Assembly: GCF_041260155.1 (NCBI RefSeq)
Contig: NC_091931.1
Span: 27,545,654-27,609,653 of the forward strand
Reading direction: 5' to 3'
DNA: 64,000 nucleotides
DNA from: Ptychodera flava
Taxonomy: Eukaryota > Hemichordata > Enteropneusta > Ptychoderidae
Each line of letters starts with the position of its first letter. Position 1 is the first letter of the stretch. Below are positions 1 to 13,615 of the stretch, piece after piece. The notes below the pieces were generated by a model. It did not search any database. It was not told where the DNA came from and saw nothing but the letters and a program-made list of their open reading frames with translations. The position numbers and the translations under genes were made by a program.

Positions 1-3000
1 GTCATTGGCAAGGCAAGGAGGTTGAAATCAGATGCCATTAAGAATGGTCTTATAAGCTTTCTTTTATTTTCTGTTCCTAATGAGTCAAAGAATACCCTGT
101 TATCTTCATTGACTGGTTCATGCCATGATATGACTTCTTCATCTAAACCACTGTGCTTGATCATTGGTAAAACTTTCACATGCATAGTGGCAATATACAC
201 CATTGTTTGTTCTGCTAGAAAAGTCCACTCATTCCCTTTTCTTGTGCCTGTCACTTCAGTAATTGCTTTCTGTACTTTTGGAAAGAGGCCATGGTACCAT
301 TCCAAATCCTTTGATTTCACTTCATCCACATCACTGTCCTCTCTAAGATTTTTTACATACTTTTGAGCTGCAACATTTAACAAGGTAGAATATGCTGGAG
401 CCAGTGCCTTGCTGATTAATTGTTCATTCCAAGCACCCAGAAAGCTTTGTCCAGAACCTGTATCTCTCCATAGGTATCTGCGTGCTCTATCCAAGGCAAA
501 GTGACCATTAACATTCACAGGCAAATCAGTTTGTATTGGAAGTGGGAGGAAACAGTATGCATGCTTTTTCTTGGTCATTTTCTTTGTAGCAGGCGTAGAT
601 GATGCCATGCCAGACCATACGTAGGAAGAGTACTTTATTGAAACAGGGTTGTGCTCTGCAACCATGGCTGCCACTCCAGCTCTTGGGAGAAGTCTTCCAA
701 TATCTTCATGGGCCAGATGTTCATCAGGTCTGTCAGTAAAGCCAAATTGTTGGACAATCAACCAGTCTTCTTCTCGATGTTTTGAATCCTTAATACAAAG
801 AAGGTAGTCAGTTACTTTAACTGGAATGTCAACCACTGTTGTATTCTTATGTTGTGAAATATGCTTTGCCATATCTTCTCGTTTCAGAGTATCACTCTCT
901 GTCATTTCTACTTCAACCATGTATAGCTGTTTCAGTTCTCCAGAGATAGTTATTTCTGAGAGTTTGACGGTCTTTATGTTATTAAGGAACATAAGGCTGT
1001 CAAAGGCGTTAGATTGAAACCATCTTATAAGTTCTCTTACATCTGATGGTCCATATGTGCTGTTCGAAATGTCAGAAGCATCACCTTTCTGTCTTAGTGG
1101 GAATCTGAAGAGCGTTCCTCCTTCCAATTTGATAAAGTCTCCAAGATAGCCACTCAACATGTCCTTGAAGCTACTTTGCAATTCACTAACTGGATCAAAA
1201 AGTATACCAGGTTTGTTTACACTGGCACCAGTGATGTATTTCAGGTGGGGATCGAATATTCCAAGTTTCTCATTGTCAGAGATAAATGTAGGGCAGTCTG
1301 TTAGGTGATATACTGAATTGAAACCAATGCCATATTGTCCAGTTGTTTCTGCATCACTTCTTTTACCACCAATACCGACCTGTTGAATACCCTTAATATC
1401 TTCATCGCTGAACACTCTGTTGTTGTATACACATATTGCTGGACGTTTCTGCATTGTCGCCCATGAATCACCGACTATCATTTGTGATGGATGTGACCTT
1501 TGGTCATATATGATATGAATTTCGGTGGCTTTGGCATCATCTGCATTCTGGAGCAGTTCCTTAAATATTTCAGAACCTCCTGGGTAGGCTTTCAGGATAT
1601 CTTTCAGGCGGTTGGTAAGTTCTTCTTTCTGTCCAAATTCATGTGCAAAACCCATTAAGGATGAAAACTCTTGTGCTTTCTTGTACCTTGCAGCAACGAT
1701 ACCCAGTTTTTCAGCATGAGACCATGGGACATCCTTATGAGCAAAAGTATAATGGCTATTTTGTTGCAGCCATGGTGCATCATCATTAAATGTCAAGACT
1801 TTGCTTGATCTCAAAACATTGTTATTGTCTGGAACATATATGTCTTTGTCTTCTAGGTCAACACTGCTACTAGTCTTTTCACAGAGTTCACGTAATAGTA
1901 TCAGTGCAATTTTACATTTAGGTGGCTCAAGTGGATGTTCTCTCCTCTTGTGACTGAGTTCTTCCAACACATTTATGAAGTCATTCACTTCAAATTGCTC
2001 CCGGACACCACATGTACTCAGCAACATTTTATATGGAATAATTTCTCTGGGAACTTTATACAGATAAGGCATAGTATTCTCTGTCCACTGAAAAGACATT
2101 TTATCGGCACTGACAAATGAATCATGTACCCAAAACATCTTCAGCACCTTCAGCTTGTTTACTGTGTCTTCCAGGCCTTCAATGATGTGGAAAATCTCCT
2201 TTCCTGTATCAGACCTTGACGACCGACAGAGTTTTGTCTCCAATAATTGATAAACTGATTTGCATACATCAAGGGTCTCCTTGGGATTTTGACACTGAAT
2301 CAGCACTTCCAATTGGGAGATAACCTCACTGACCGGCACTTCAGTTTTTATGCCAAGTATATTCATTACATCGTCTGTAAGTAATGTTCTGTCGAGCAGG
2401 TGTTCATCCAGTACTGCAGCTACAGATCCAACGACATTGACAGCTTTACATCCATATAGCCTCCTACCATTCAGGATATTGAGTTTATTAGCCCACCACT
2501 TTAATGGATAGTCCCGTGGCTTTTGTAAAACTGGAAGAAAGACAATGTTGGATAATTTTGCTTTCTCATCCACACTTGGTTCACACCCACATGTGATAAC
2601 ACTGTTCATTACTTTGAGAATTATTTTCACACGCTTTACAGCTGCTGTGAGCCCATCAGTATCTAACACATCGACTACCGAACTAGCTCTCTCACAAATG
2701 TCCTCCCAAGAAAGTCTTGTTGTTGCCATTCCAAGTTCAGTCAATGACAAGAGTCTCTCTTGCTTGTGCATTTGCAGCTCCTTAGCATAGGGAAAACGTC
2801 CATCACTATCCTGGAAGAGTGCCCCAACAAGAGATTCAGGATGTACAAGATTGGATGGTTTGTCAACAGACAAACCATCCGGTGACACAGGAATGCATTG
2901 AACATTCTTCAGGAGATCATCAAATAATCTGATTTGTTGTGCACCCATGCGAATATCCAAAAGATGAGTGACCAGAGGATTGCGTATATCATATGAAATA

Positions 3001-6000
3001 TCATCGATGCAGCCAAAAAATACTTTTGTATATAATTTTCTGATGTCATAAGTGATTTTGTCCAGAAGATCTCCAGCACCTGATTTTCTTATGCTTCTTG
3101 TGATAGCTTCATCAAAGTATACAACCCTCTGTGGATACAACTGCTGATTCAGCAAAGTAATTGCTTTATTTCTTACTATTGACTGACTGATATCTTCATC
3201 TACAAAGAGGCACTGTGTTAGTGTAACCCATTTTGACTCATTGTAGATAACTGCTGGCTGCAAATCAGCTGGACCACAAACTTTTTGATAGAATTCCATA
3301 AGGAAAGGATGAAAATCACTCTCACATTCATCCAACTTTGGCCATAGGATCTGAAAGTCATACTTGCCAACATGGTCATGCAAGTTTGCCAAATCTGATA
3401 GTAGATTAATGAATGCCTTACACAGGACATCTGTCATTAGATCATGGTTCCATTCCGCTTCAAATTCTCTCCATTCACGGCCATCATGTATTTGGGTAGC
3501 CTTGCTCCATATGTGCCGCCTGTTTGGTTGAAGTGCAAAGGATGCATTGAAATGAATGGGAAGTCCTGTTGGTACCGCTAAAGGCAGGAAAGAGAACAGC
3601 TGTCCTTTAACAGGATCGGGTATCAATCCATCTTCACTTTGTTTCATAAGAGCTGCAACACCAGCACATGGCAAAACACCTTGCTGGCGACCTTCACGCT
3701 GATTTGCTCGCATAAGTGATACACCATTGCTTGCACAGGAACTTACCAACCAATGTTGCTTCAAAGTACTTTTCTTAGTAGACTTCGAAAGTTTTGATGT
3801 AATCTTGATTGCAACCAAGTGTGTTGATTCAGGAGGGCTCTCCTTACTCTGTTCCATCCACTGTGAAGTTGCTTTAAGGATGTTAGCCTGTTTCTGTAAG
3901 GGTGTCAGATGTTGTACTGATTCATGAGTTATACATCTTGGTAGCTGCTGTACCAAGTTCACATTTATGGAAAATATCTCTACAGCATCCTTCCCATCAT
4001 GACTGCCACTTTTCAATTCTAAAACTGACAACTTCTTTACATTTTGAGTAAACAGGAGGAGAGTGCGCGCTGACTTTTCCAGGGACAGAACAAGCTTTTG
4101 TAGAGCAGTCTTGTCTTCATATATTTTATCTGATATCAAATTGTCAATTTCATGGCTAACCTGGTAAGTGGTTCTCAATGGGAGACGGAATAATGTTCCT
4201 TCATAGTAATTATCCTTTGTGATATCACATCCAAAGACTCTGTAATATGGCTGAAACTGATGAGGATATGTTGCCACTGTTTGCCTGTGAAGTTTATTCC
4301 TCAGGTCAAGTTTTACTCCTGGTTGGGCTGGATTATGGATGCGAGATCTGAGATGAATAACTCTTGGATCAAACATCATTACATAAGGTCCACTGATGAG
4401 ACTTGGTACATCAGTTACATGATAGACAGATGTAAAACCAAGGCCAAAACGTCCAATTTTCTCACGTTTCTCCTTCTTTGAAGCTGCTGCTATATCACAT
4501 ATGTTTTTAATATCATCATCAGTGAACAGAGCATTGTTGTATGCCCATAGAGCTGGTCCATGACAGTGTTTCATTTCTGGATCAAGTAACCGTTCTTGTA
4601 CTTGCTGATTTGATCTTTGGTCAATCAAAAATTTTACCTCTGAAGCCCCAGCATCATCAGCATTCTGAATAAGCTCCTTGAAAATTCCAACACCTTCTTT
4701 GTATATTTCAAGATTGCGTTTAATTGCATTTATAACAGTTTCATGTGGACCTGCAAGATCATATCCAAGATCATCAGTTGGTGCAACATGCTGACTGAGT
4801 GGCCTGAGTCCCAAGTTTCTTGCTGTTACATTGGGTACATCTTCATGAATGATACTGTAATTATCATCTGCGAGTTTTTCTGTCAGCCAATCTCGGTCTG
4901 TATAAAAGCAATTGCTAGCAGGCATCATTTTCAAGTTGCCATCCTGTGATTGATTTGTAGGTACAAAAACATTGTGATGGAGTTCATCATCAACAGGACC
5001 ACTGCTTGAGATAGCCTTGAGTATTGCACAGGCTAAGTTAAGGTCAGCATGATATTTTTCAGGTGATACCTTGTCTAAATTGCTGTCTTTTATACTTCTT
5101 AAAACATCTGTTAGGACTGTTGAACTAAACTTATCATGTATTCCCATCACTTGGAAGAAAGTTCTAAATTCACTTGCTAGTTCTACTGGAAGAATGCAGA
5201 GGTATGGCTGTAGATCAACATCCAAGCTTGGTGTCAGTGCCACCTTGTCTTGATCGGTGAATCCTTTGCCGTGCCAAACCCATTCAAAGTTACCAAGTGT
5301 AGAATCATCATAGATGAAGAGCTTCACTAGTTCGATGTTTGATGTTGCTAGAAACTTGTAAATTTCAATCACGGTGTCTTGTATTTGTCTAAGATTTGGT
5401 TGCTGTTGCTCTTTAGTGGTACTTACAATCATCTTTAGCTGCTGCACAACACATCTGACATGTTCATACTTTTTGCCATCAAGTGGATGGGTCCAGCTAA
5501 ATGTGTTTGTCAAATGCTTGTTCAGGTGTGTCATTTTTACTATTGGCATAACTCCTCCAATTAACATTGAATTTTCAAAAATGGTTACATCTTTTGGTGA
5601 GAATAGTTTTAGATTGTTGTTGTTTTGCTCTCCAAACCATTCAATACTGTTCATATACCAGCTTGGTTTATGATCCAGGCAGGGTATCCATGCCAGGGAC
5701 ATAATTCTTTGAGATAGAGATTTTCTTACTCCTTGCACATCCACTGGCTCCTTCAATTTCCAGCTGTATTTTATAAGGTACTTCAACAAAGCACCCCCTT
5801 TTCTCACATTATTTTCATCTGCTGAGTTTTTGCACGAGTCTAACCTCTTGGCTATGTTGTATAGCTCTGTGGAACTGATACTGTCTTCCGCTTTCATACC
5901 AATTCTTCTGATATGCTTCAGTAGACGTCCTTCATAGTAGTGCTCGGCTGGTACACATTGATCACCGAGAAGAAGCCCAAGTTGAATGCTATTTGGGTCA

Positions 6001-8500
6001 ATGGCATCACATGGTTTCACAAGGGAACCACATTTGGTTAGTATACATCTGTGTCTCTTTACAATGTCATCATACTCTGAATGATTGGTGATCCATTCCA
6101 TTATCCCTTTGCTTTCTGTCTCACTATAGTACCCACTTTCAAGGCCTGGTAGTATATACTGCTCCAGGTATTTATGAAATGGTATTTGTATAGCTCCAAG
6201 ACTCAGTGCAAACTGTAAAACACTGTGTTCATCGCACACAAGGAGGGACTGTTTCACTCTTCTACATGGTAACTCTAAATAGTTGTTTGGAGTAACCATG
6301 TTGCATTGGTTCAATGAAACTGGATAGTTGTCATTTGTACATTCCCACAATGGTAGTTGCTTGAGGAATGTGAAGTCATCAGCCAATAGATTTGTAAGTT
6401 TACTCAAATATTTTGAGAGTTGTTTTGAAAGCTGAGGACAATTCTTTATGAGCTGAGTAATCTTCAATGGTCCAGCAAACTTCAGGACTTTGAGAACACC
6501 ATCAACATCAGGAGATGCTATGTATTTACCCAGTGAAGACTGGGATAGATAACTTTGCTGGTTTCTGACTATGTAACAACCAATATTCTCAATGATACTG
6601 GCGATTTCATCATTTAGAACTGCCTGATACTGCCAGCTGGATGTTTTTTTGAAGATTGCTGATGGACCATTTTTTTTAAGTTTCAGTAGAGTGATGGGCC
6701 CAGAATATGTATCAGCATCAAGAGGAATCAGTGGAAGTCCTTCTAATGTAGAGGTGTCCACTCCACGTTGCCGTTCAAACCATGACCAAAAGTCACCTAA
6801 CCAGTTTATAGGTGGTTCTCCTTTTTTGTCTGGATGCCAAATGACTGTGTTTTGGGCATTTGATGTGGTCCAGTTGTATGGCAATGCTGATGATAAATTA
6901 TCAAGAACATATGTTGGAGTCAGGAGTGTGAGCTGAGTTACACAACAGGCTTCCCTCAACATAAGTCTTAGGTCATGTGAAAGAGTTGGATCCAAGAATA
7001 CAACATCCATATTTGGAAGGAGAGACTGTTTGTGCTCTTCCGTTTCAATAAAAATCTTTGATGCTTGGAACTTTTTGGAAAATGGAATGAAATTTCCATT
7101 TGCCAGTGGAAGAAGAGGAAGCCCTTCTAATTCTGCATACGATCCATCTTCAAGGATGTAGGCTAAAAGCTGCAACTTTGTCTTCCTATCCATGCTTTCT
7201 AATGTTCTTGTATTCTTTCTCAGGTAGAGTCTCACAAGATGTGGTGTAATTTTTTTAATGTGAACTCGAAAGTGCTCTAAACACTTCATCACATGTGGCG
7301 GTAAAGTGACAACAGGTGCGCAGCAGTCAAGCATGGTTTTAACCACAGCTTCTTGATTATCTTTGTTTTTGTATGATGTTGGATGATCAAAAGCAGCATC
7401 ACCTAGTTTCAACCATTTACCACCTGAGACCTTGCTGTAGAACACCTCTTTCACAAGTAATAGAGAAAAAAATTTCTTGAAAACTTGTTGCCACTCTACT
7501 GAGGTGACCTTTTTGATATCAGGCCATGCTCTGTAAACGCAGTCTGGCTTCCACTTGAATACAGTGATTGCAGTCATTATAAGATGGGCATAAGCTTCTG
7601 GGATTGCATCACATGTGAGAAGTTGATTCCATTGGGCAGTCTTGTCATTTCTAGATTCTGCATCGGGCCACTTAATGCTTTGACGGTTGTCACCAAGCCC
7701 AAAGTATCCATGAATATGAACTGGGAGACCTGTGGTTTGACTTGGAGGCAAAGGCAAGAAACAAAAGATTCTTCCATCACTGATGTGAACAGTGTTTGCT
7801 TCGACCATTTCTACAGCCGTTCCTACCCAGGGCATAAGTCCCAAGTCATTGTCTTCAGACAGCTTCTTTAACTCTGTTGACAATCCTGACTTCTTAACTT
7901 GATGGACCACTATCCATCTTTTGACTGCTTTGTGTGTCTTTTCTGTTAATTCTATCTCCATTTCCATAGACATTGGTCCCGATTCTTTGTTCTGCTTCAC
8001 CTGATGAAGGAATGTTGTTTTACTTCCTCGCATTTGATGGCGTGTAGTCTCAGTAATTCTTGCTTCCTGAATCAACTCTACCTCTCCGTATCTTCCCTTT
8101 CGCTCATAAATAGATATGCTTTCAATATTTTTCAAAAAGAGTAGTGTAAGGTCAATGTCATTCTGGAATGTTGTGATCCAGCCTTCCTTTCCCATAATAC
8201 GGTCCTTGGATATGATGTTGCTGCTCAGTTTAGAGGGTTCTTTTCTGAGAGGAAAGCGGAATAAGGTTCCACCAAAGTAGCCCCTTTCAAAGGAAGATTC
8301 ATTGCATTCAAAGACTCCCAAATAGGGCGCAAACTGACCACTGTATGGTATACAATCAGGTGCAAGTAGCTCACCTTTCAATTTCCACTTCTTTCCTGGC
8401 TTATTTGTATACTTCTTGTTCTTATATGGGTCATAGTTGAAGATGTTCTCCAGAGGATCAAATATGCCTAGACAATTACCACTTAAAACACTTGGTAGAT
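1..8500 (-). CDS. Sacsin-like giant exon, 3' end beyond window
   Basis: The minus strand reads open in one frame from a splice acceptor (pyrimidine tract then AG at 8502-8501) to the left edge, about 2,833 codons with no stop noticed. The frame was cross-checked at 8498, 4679 and 1559. The product is sacsin-like: sacsin is a giant co-chaperone with repeated HSP90-type ATPase modules. The exon completes module 1 (the DLPSVLSGNCLGIFDP block follows the acceptor). Module 2 has [13 protein letters not shown] (about 4690-4640) and GRFGLGFTSVYHVTD (about 4465-4420). Module 3 has IFKELLQNADDAKA (about 1565-1520) and GQYGIGFNSVYHLTD (about 1350-1300). Each module is followed by the family's H/N-x-N-G/A-x-FAL-type block with a basic stretch (about 7740-7660, 3580-3510, 530-465). 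Human sacsin adds XPCB, DnaJ and HEPN domains further on; these would lie left of the window. Such genes are expanded in some invertebrates, so this may be a paralogue rather than the SACS orthologue. Confidence 0.93.
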
Positions 8501-8786
8501 CTAAAGATTAAGAAAGGAAATTCAATATAACACATATTTAGTTCTATAGGGTTTATTACTTTACTGCATTAATGAATTTGAATTTGTAACACGCCATCAC
8601 AGTTAACAGTCTAAAATTCATGTGAACAACATCATCATTTGTGGTTGGCTACAGTAGGTATAGAAGATTTTACAAATTCTACAGATCATTGTCTTCTCAA
8701 CTTTTGTTCCAAGGGAAGATGCACATGTAAATTCATCATACAATTGAAAATGATTTAACTGCTTAATTGTCTACCAATGATAATAC

Positions 8787-9045
8787 CTGTAATGTGATAG
8801 ATGGAATTGAACCCCAGTCCAAATCTACCAACTTTCAGTGGATCCTCTCTTTTACCACTCTGCTCGGGTCTCTGAATATTTAACCAATCTTGGTCGGAGA
8901 AAGTTGTATTGTTGTAAGCATACAATGCTGGTCCATGGTACTTCTTTAAGTCGTCCGACCAGAGGTTGTCAACAGGGTAGTCTGAGTCATCATACAAGAA
9001 CTTTACTTCAGTTGCACCAGCGTCATCAGCATTTTGGATGATTTC
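8787..9045 (-). CDS. Sacsin-like gene, ATPase module 1 exon
   Basis: This 259-nt exon starts in phase 0 after an acceptor (tttgtttAG) and ends in phase 1 at ACAG|GTATT. It encodes [20 protein letters not shown], then a [11 protein letters not shown] block, and closes with [16 protein letters not shown]. These are the N-box and glycine-rich box of the HSP90-like ATPase fold as found in sacsin. The split codon G|AT gives Asp and joins it to the 8500 exon across a 286-bp intron, restoring the family's YHITDLPS sequence. Domain content and exact phase agreement make the exon secure. Confidence 0.92.
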
Positions 9046-9528
9046 CTAAACAAATGTGAAAGTTCAGTAGAATTACTCCTAAACTTGCTTTGATTATGAG
9101 GAAGCACCTTTCAAAATGTATTTGGAAGCACTTTTTGCATTGAATTAATCATCTGACAATGTAAACCAATGTACATTTTGAATCTTACTAATTCTACAGT
9201 CTCTTTATAATGTCTCTCCATTGATATCGCCACAATGTGGCCAAGCATGTAGAAATGTATGATTATGAAGAGTAGTTCATATTCATAAGCATGCACATTA
9301 CCATGTTTAATTTCTTATCGTTTTGATATATAATACGCAGCTACGAGGACGCCTATTTAACTTTACTGTGATATTGGTATTTGTTGAAGAATCGTCAATC
9401 CACGATGCACAAATACCAGTTTTTCCTTTTTGCTGCATCTATGACAAATTATCATATCTCCTGTACGATTAAGGCATTTATTCTGAAACGTGACCTCTGA
9501 ATTAAAGATGTTAGATATAAAAACTGAC

Positions 9529-9617
9529 CTTAAGAATCTGACCGCCCTCCGGATATTTGTCGAGAATTCTCTTTAAGTACAGATACAGTGGTGGAAGTTT
9601 CTGGCCAAAGTCATCAT
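9529..9617 (-). CDS. Sacsin-like gene, start of ATPase module 1
   Basis: This 89-nt exon sits between acceptor ttttttgcAG (9619-9618) and donor AAG|GTCAG (9529/9528). It encodes DFGQKLPPLYLYLKRILDKY then PEGGQILK, which is the opening of a sacsin repeat (family pattern FGQ..PPL...L..IL..YPEGGQILKEL). It ends in phase 0 and continues directly into [10 protein letters not shown] of the next exon over an intron of about 480 bp. Its first two bases complete an Asp codon begun in the upstream exon (phase 1). Confidence 0.9.
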
Positions 9618-10712
9618 CTGCAAAAAATGAACCATACTGTGACAAGGTTTGGCTAGGATATGAAGAACTACAAAGGAATAACACAATGTTTTGAGACCTT
9701 CCAGAACTAGTGCTTGTCGATCGTTTGTCAGAATATCAACAAATTATCATCAGTGTATCATGTCAGGTGAAGATGCTCAGAATACATACACAAGTGGTGG
9801 AGATACAGAATGCTGTAAAATAATGATTGTTAATCGTGAATTGTAAGATAAATTCGACGAAATGTAAAATCAACTGGGTAGTAATCTTATGACGTAGTTG
9901 ATACGATGTCACTGTGCTACTGTTCTCTCAATTCAACTGGTATTGTAGGACATGGTAATCCTGTAGCATTTGATGGACATTCAGCGAATGTACTCTAAAT
10001 TTATGCGAAAAAGCCAGAAGTTATGTTACTGTTAAGTAGTACTTATTGACAAACTCTGCTCTGCCAGTCGCAACGTTAATAACCAAGGCATCACGCCATA
10101 CTTAACCTTCCGAGTCTTTTTGTTCCTTTGAAAACTGTGTCACTGGTAGTCACAACAATTACAAAATTCAAAAGTCATTTACATAAAGCCTTTGTTGTGA
10201 TACTAGGCTTAGAAGTCATCAATTTGAATACCTATTTCTTAAAAGCATGACCGCCACAAATTTCCACGAACACTGAAAATCACTCGCAAAATGGAAAGTC
10301 AGCTACAAATTAATATTCCCATGGCAATTGAAATTTGCTAATAACAATTTCCAACTGGGTACTTATTCTGATCTGAAAACCATGTTACTATCATTACTGA
10401 AAAGAACAGAGTGTTTTCTATTTACATATGTCAGGATCAGTGGGTTATGAAATGCTCGTACTTTTACGAAGATCAAGAAGCCCAGGATCTAGCTGTACAA
10501 TGATACTGTTTTCGACTGTACTTTCCTGAGTGTGGGAAATTGTACGAGCAGTCCTGACTTAATGTCTCTACATCAGAAAAATATGTGCACGCGTTTGGGA
10601 CTTTGGACTGATTTAATCCACCTGCAAACATATGTGCATGCCATTGGAAATCAAGCAATCTGCTTAACCAAACCCAATAAATAGTAAATGTTGTCAACTT
10701 TGAACACTGCTA

Positions 10713-11095
10713 CACTGTAAAGTTAAGTGTTCAAGGATAGAACACCAATTAAACGCCTTTTTGTAACACTTTTTAAACGCGTCTAGACGTTCAGAAATTT
10801 AACACTAAGTGTTCAACCAACATTCAATTTTTGAACACACGTGTGCAGATTTTGAACTCTACGTGTTCATCAGACATTATATTGAACACCATGGCGTTCC
10901 ATATCTGAACGCACGTTGCACATGAAATGTGTTCAACAAATTGAACGCATTTACGCGTTCAAAAGGCTGTAACACTTTTTGAAAGCATGGACGCCGTTCA
11001 ACGATAAGTGTTTTAAAGGCTAGAAAACATGATGCGCGCTTGTTGAACACATTTAATTTTGGGCGTTCAGGGAGTGTTCAAGCCTTGAAATAACA
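10713..11095. repeat. Left GTGTTC/GAACAC subterminal repeat block
   Basis: A dense irregular array of GTGTTCAA, TTGAACAC, GCGTTC and TAACAC words in both orientations, spaced roughly every 15-30 bases. It ends near 11095. The matching block is at 16770-16943. Confidence 0.7.
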
Positions 11096-11767
11096 TTACA
11101 GACCACTGATATTCAGTAAAATTATTTTATTCTAAAAATACACAAAACATTTCTAGAGTAAAATACAATTATTTACTGTAAAATGGGCAAATAAAAATTG
11201 CCACTTCGTATGTAAAGTTTGTCAGAGGAAAATACCAACGGTGTTAACACCCTCCTTTCAAAAACATAAGCAATAAAAAATCCCCATAAACACTGTAGAT
11301 CGTTTTAAAAATATGAACAAAGTAATGATAAAACTGGTTTTACTTAAATATTGTGGATTACCTTTTATGTTCGTACTTGTTTAAAACGTACAAAAATCAT
11401 CTGAAAAAGCTCCAAAGTTGGCTTACTTATTGTGTTGAAAACACATGCATGTATGAAATGCATACTCCATTTTTGTAAGATGGTTTCTTATAGACATTTC
11501 CTCTTGTATAGACAATTGTACATTTTGAAGAAAAAAAGTTAGTCAAGGCTTCTCTAGTGCACATGATATATAGTTGTTCACACTAAAGCAAACACATGCC
11601 AAGATGTCAAAGTTTCACAGTAAGGCACAACATGTAGAAAGTGGAGAAAGTGAGTCCTTGGCAGTGTAAAACCTATTTCCTTTTCCAACCAAGTCCTTCA
11701 TAAACAAAAAGGTTTGTTTGTTTGTAATATCTTTAAATAAACACTGAAATAAATCGGTGACATTTCG

Positions 11768-11836
11768 AAAATCTACTTCTCAGAAATTAAAAAATCTACT
11801 TCTCAGAAATTAAAAAATCTACTTCTCAGAAATTCA
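11768..11836. repeat. 23-bp tandem repeat, three copies
   Basis: Three near-identical 23-bp units (AAAATCTACTTCTCAGAAATT core) lie head to tail in a sacsin intron. No coding potential is seen. Confidence 0.9.
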
Positions 11837-12564
11837 AAACATAATCGTCAAGACCTTTCAAATTCTGGTGTACCCTGCTATTAATTTTTATACCAATTTT
11901 TTTTTACGAAAAATGGTAAAAATCACCCTTAAAATAAAAACATGTAGATTCATCATAACTTGAATATCACATTCTGGTAATCCCTAACATCTTAAAAATG
12001 TCTGAAATGTCTTTAATGTCTTAAAAATGCAAAGTTGCAAATTTCTGCATAATTTGAACAATCTGAAAGAGGCTATCAGTAGAGATCTATGTCTCAAATA
12101 TCAAAGCTGTTCAATTAGCAGTTTTGAAGAAGAGTTTTTAAAAGATTTTTTGACCAAAACGACAAAAAATTGCCATGAAATATAACAATTTGAATATTTC
12201 ATCACAACTAGCACAAATTTGACTAAGGTGATTCTTAGGGGCACGTTTACCAAATACTGAAGACGTCAGTAAAAGACAAGAAGATTTTTGCCAAAAAATA
12301 GCAAAATTGTCCTCAAAAATATAAATTTGCATATTTTATCATAATTTGAACATATCTGATAAGGGTAATCGCTGTGGACCTGTAATCCAAATATGAAAGG
12401 ATTCGTACAGGCGGATAAGAAAAAACTTTGGATGTACAAATTTGAGGACGATGCTACACATTCACCTATTTAGCTGACAGCAAAGCTAAAAAAAAACAGT
12501 TGCTAAGAACAAGAGACGTGTTGAGCTACAATACAAAATAATCTTAAGTTTGGCAGTCGGTCAA

Positions 12565-12817
12565 CTAAATGTTACGGGGGCATAAGCTTAAGCTTCGAAA
12601 GACGTGAAGTCTCCTTCATCAGATGCAAGGGGGAATGAAAAATTGAAGCAGAAACTGACAGAAAATTCAGAGTTAAAATTTCAGAAAATTCTGTAATTCA
12701 GATTGGACATTTTTACTCTGAATTTTCTGTCGCCTTCAGCTTTAATTTTTCATTCCACCCTTGCATCTGATAAAGGAGACTACACGTCTGTGAACGCTTA
12801 TTCTCCGGCAACATTTA
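12565..12817. mobile_element. Foldback MITE-like inverted repeat, about 250 bp
   Basis: The two arms of about 115 bases are imperfect reverse complements. They share CTCCTT(C/T)ATCAGATGCAAG, GGAATGAAAAATT and GACAGAAAATTCAGAGT, and meet near 12690. The outer ends share TAAATGTT. There is no ORF. It fits a non-autonomous foldback or MITE inside the sacsin intron. Confidence 0.8.
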
Positions 12818-12963
12818 CATCATAGCATCATAGCATGCTACCAAAGCTTAGATTAATTAAGAAAAAATACAGAAACTTATCAAAATTCAGTTACTGACCC
12901 TTGGAAGTTTAAATCTACATAAGAGATGAACTGAGGCTCTCAAGCCTGTTTCCAGACAGCTAC

Positions 12964-13047
12964 CTGTACGCTCATCTTCTTCATTATCTGTACCACCAGC
13001 TTCTGTAACAACATTTCGATTTTCAGTTAAATCCAACTCTTTACATC
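12964..13047 (-). CDS. Predicted 28-codon cassette exon of sacsin-like gene
   Basis: An 84-nt open segment lies between a good acceptor (attattttCAG|GATG) and a donor (GTACAG|GTAGC). It starts and ends in phase 1, so it can be included or skipped without shifting the frame. The peptide is acidic and low in hydrophobic residues (CKELDLTENRNVV..., ending EEDERT) with no known domain. The flanking exons (20255 and 9617) are themselves phase-compatible without it. It lies within the span of a putative TIR element (10713-16943), so it may be an exonised transposon piece. It is predicted from splice signals only. Confidence 0.5.
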
Positions 13048-13302
13048 CTGAAAATAATGCAAAATAGGTAATATGGCGAGATGAGACTTTAAATGAATGA
13101 CAAGGGGCTGATTAGGTTAAGGAAAAGGGGAACTTTCATATACAGTGCCTCTTTTCAATATTGTTACAAAATATTTGCTGCTTCTTGTCATCAACTCATT
13201 AAAATAAAAAAGCCAAACTCTCATACGCTGAAACAATAAATTGTATACTCTATGATGTTTAATTGATGTTTTACATGCGATTGTCTCTACTAAGAGACAT
13301 GT

Positions 13303-13458
13303 GTTAGCTGTGATTACGCAGAGGTACCACTATGCAAGGTGTATCGATCGCGCTCAGGTCAAGCGTTATCGCTACAGTTGTGTTACGATGACTCTTGACC
13401 CGAGTGAGATCAATCGATAGGCCATGGCCACAAGTACCACTGCGTATTCACAGCTAGC
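13303..13458. repeat. Imperfect palindrome, about 155 bp
   Basis: Arms share AGCTGTGA(T/A)TACGCAG(A/T)GGTAC and, further in, TATCGAT and CGGGTCAAG-type strings. It lies 43 bp left of the TTAA element and may be a separate hairpin MITE. Confidence 0.7.
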
Positions 13459-13615
13459 TGTTGGTATACCAGCCACTGAAAAAAAGGGTTCTTCATGTAG
13501 TTAAGGATGTACGATCGGAAAAATATAAGCGTACTGCGCCGATTTCCGCGCAGAAATGTATCCATTGTAACCATGCGCGCATAGTGACGTTCCGAACGTT
13601 TTTGCGTTGTACAAA

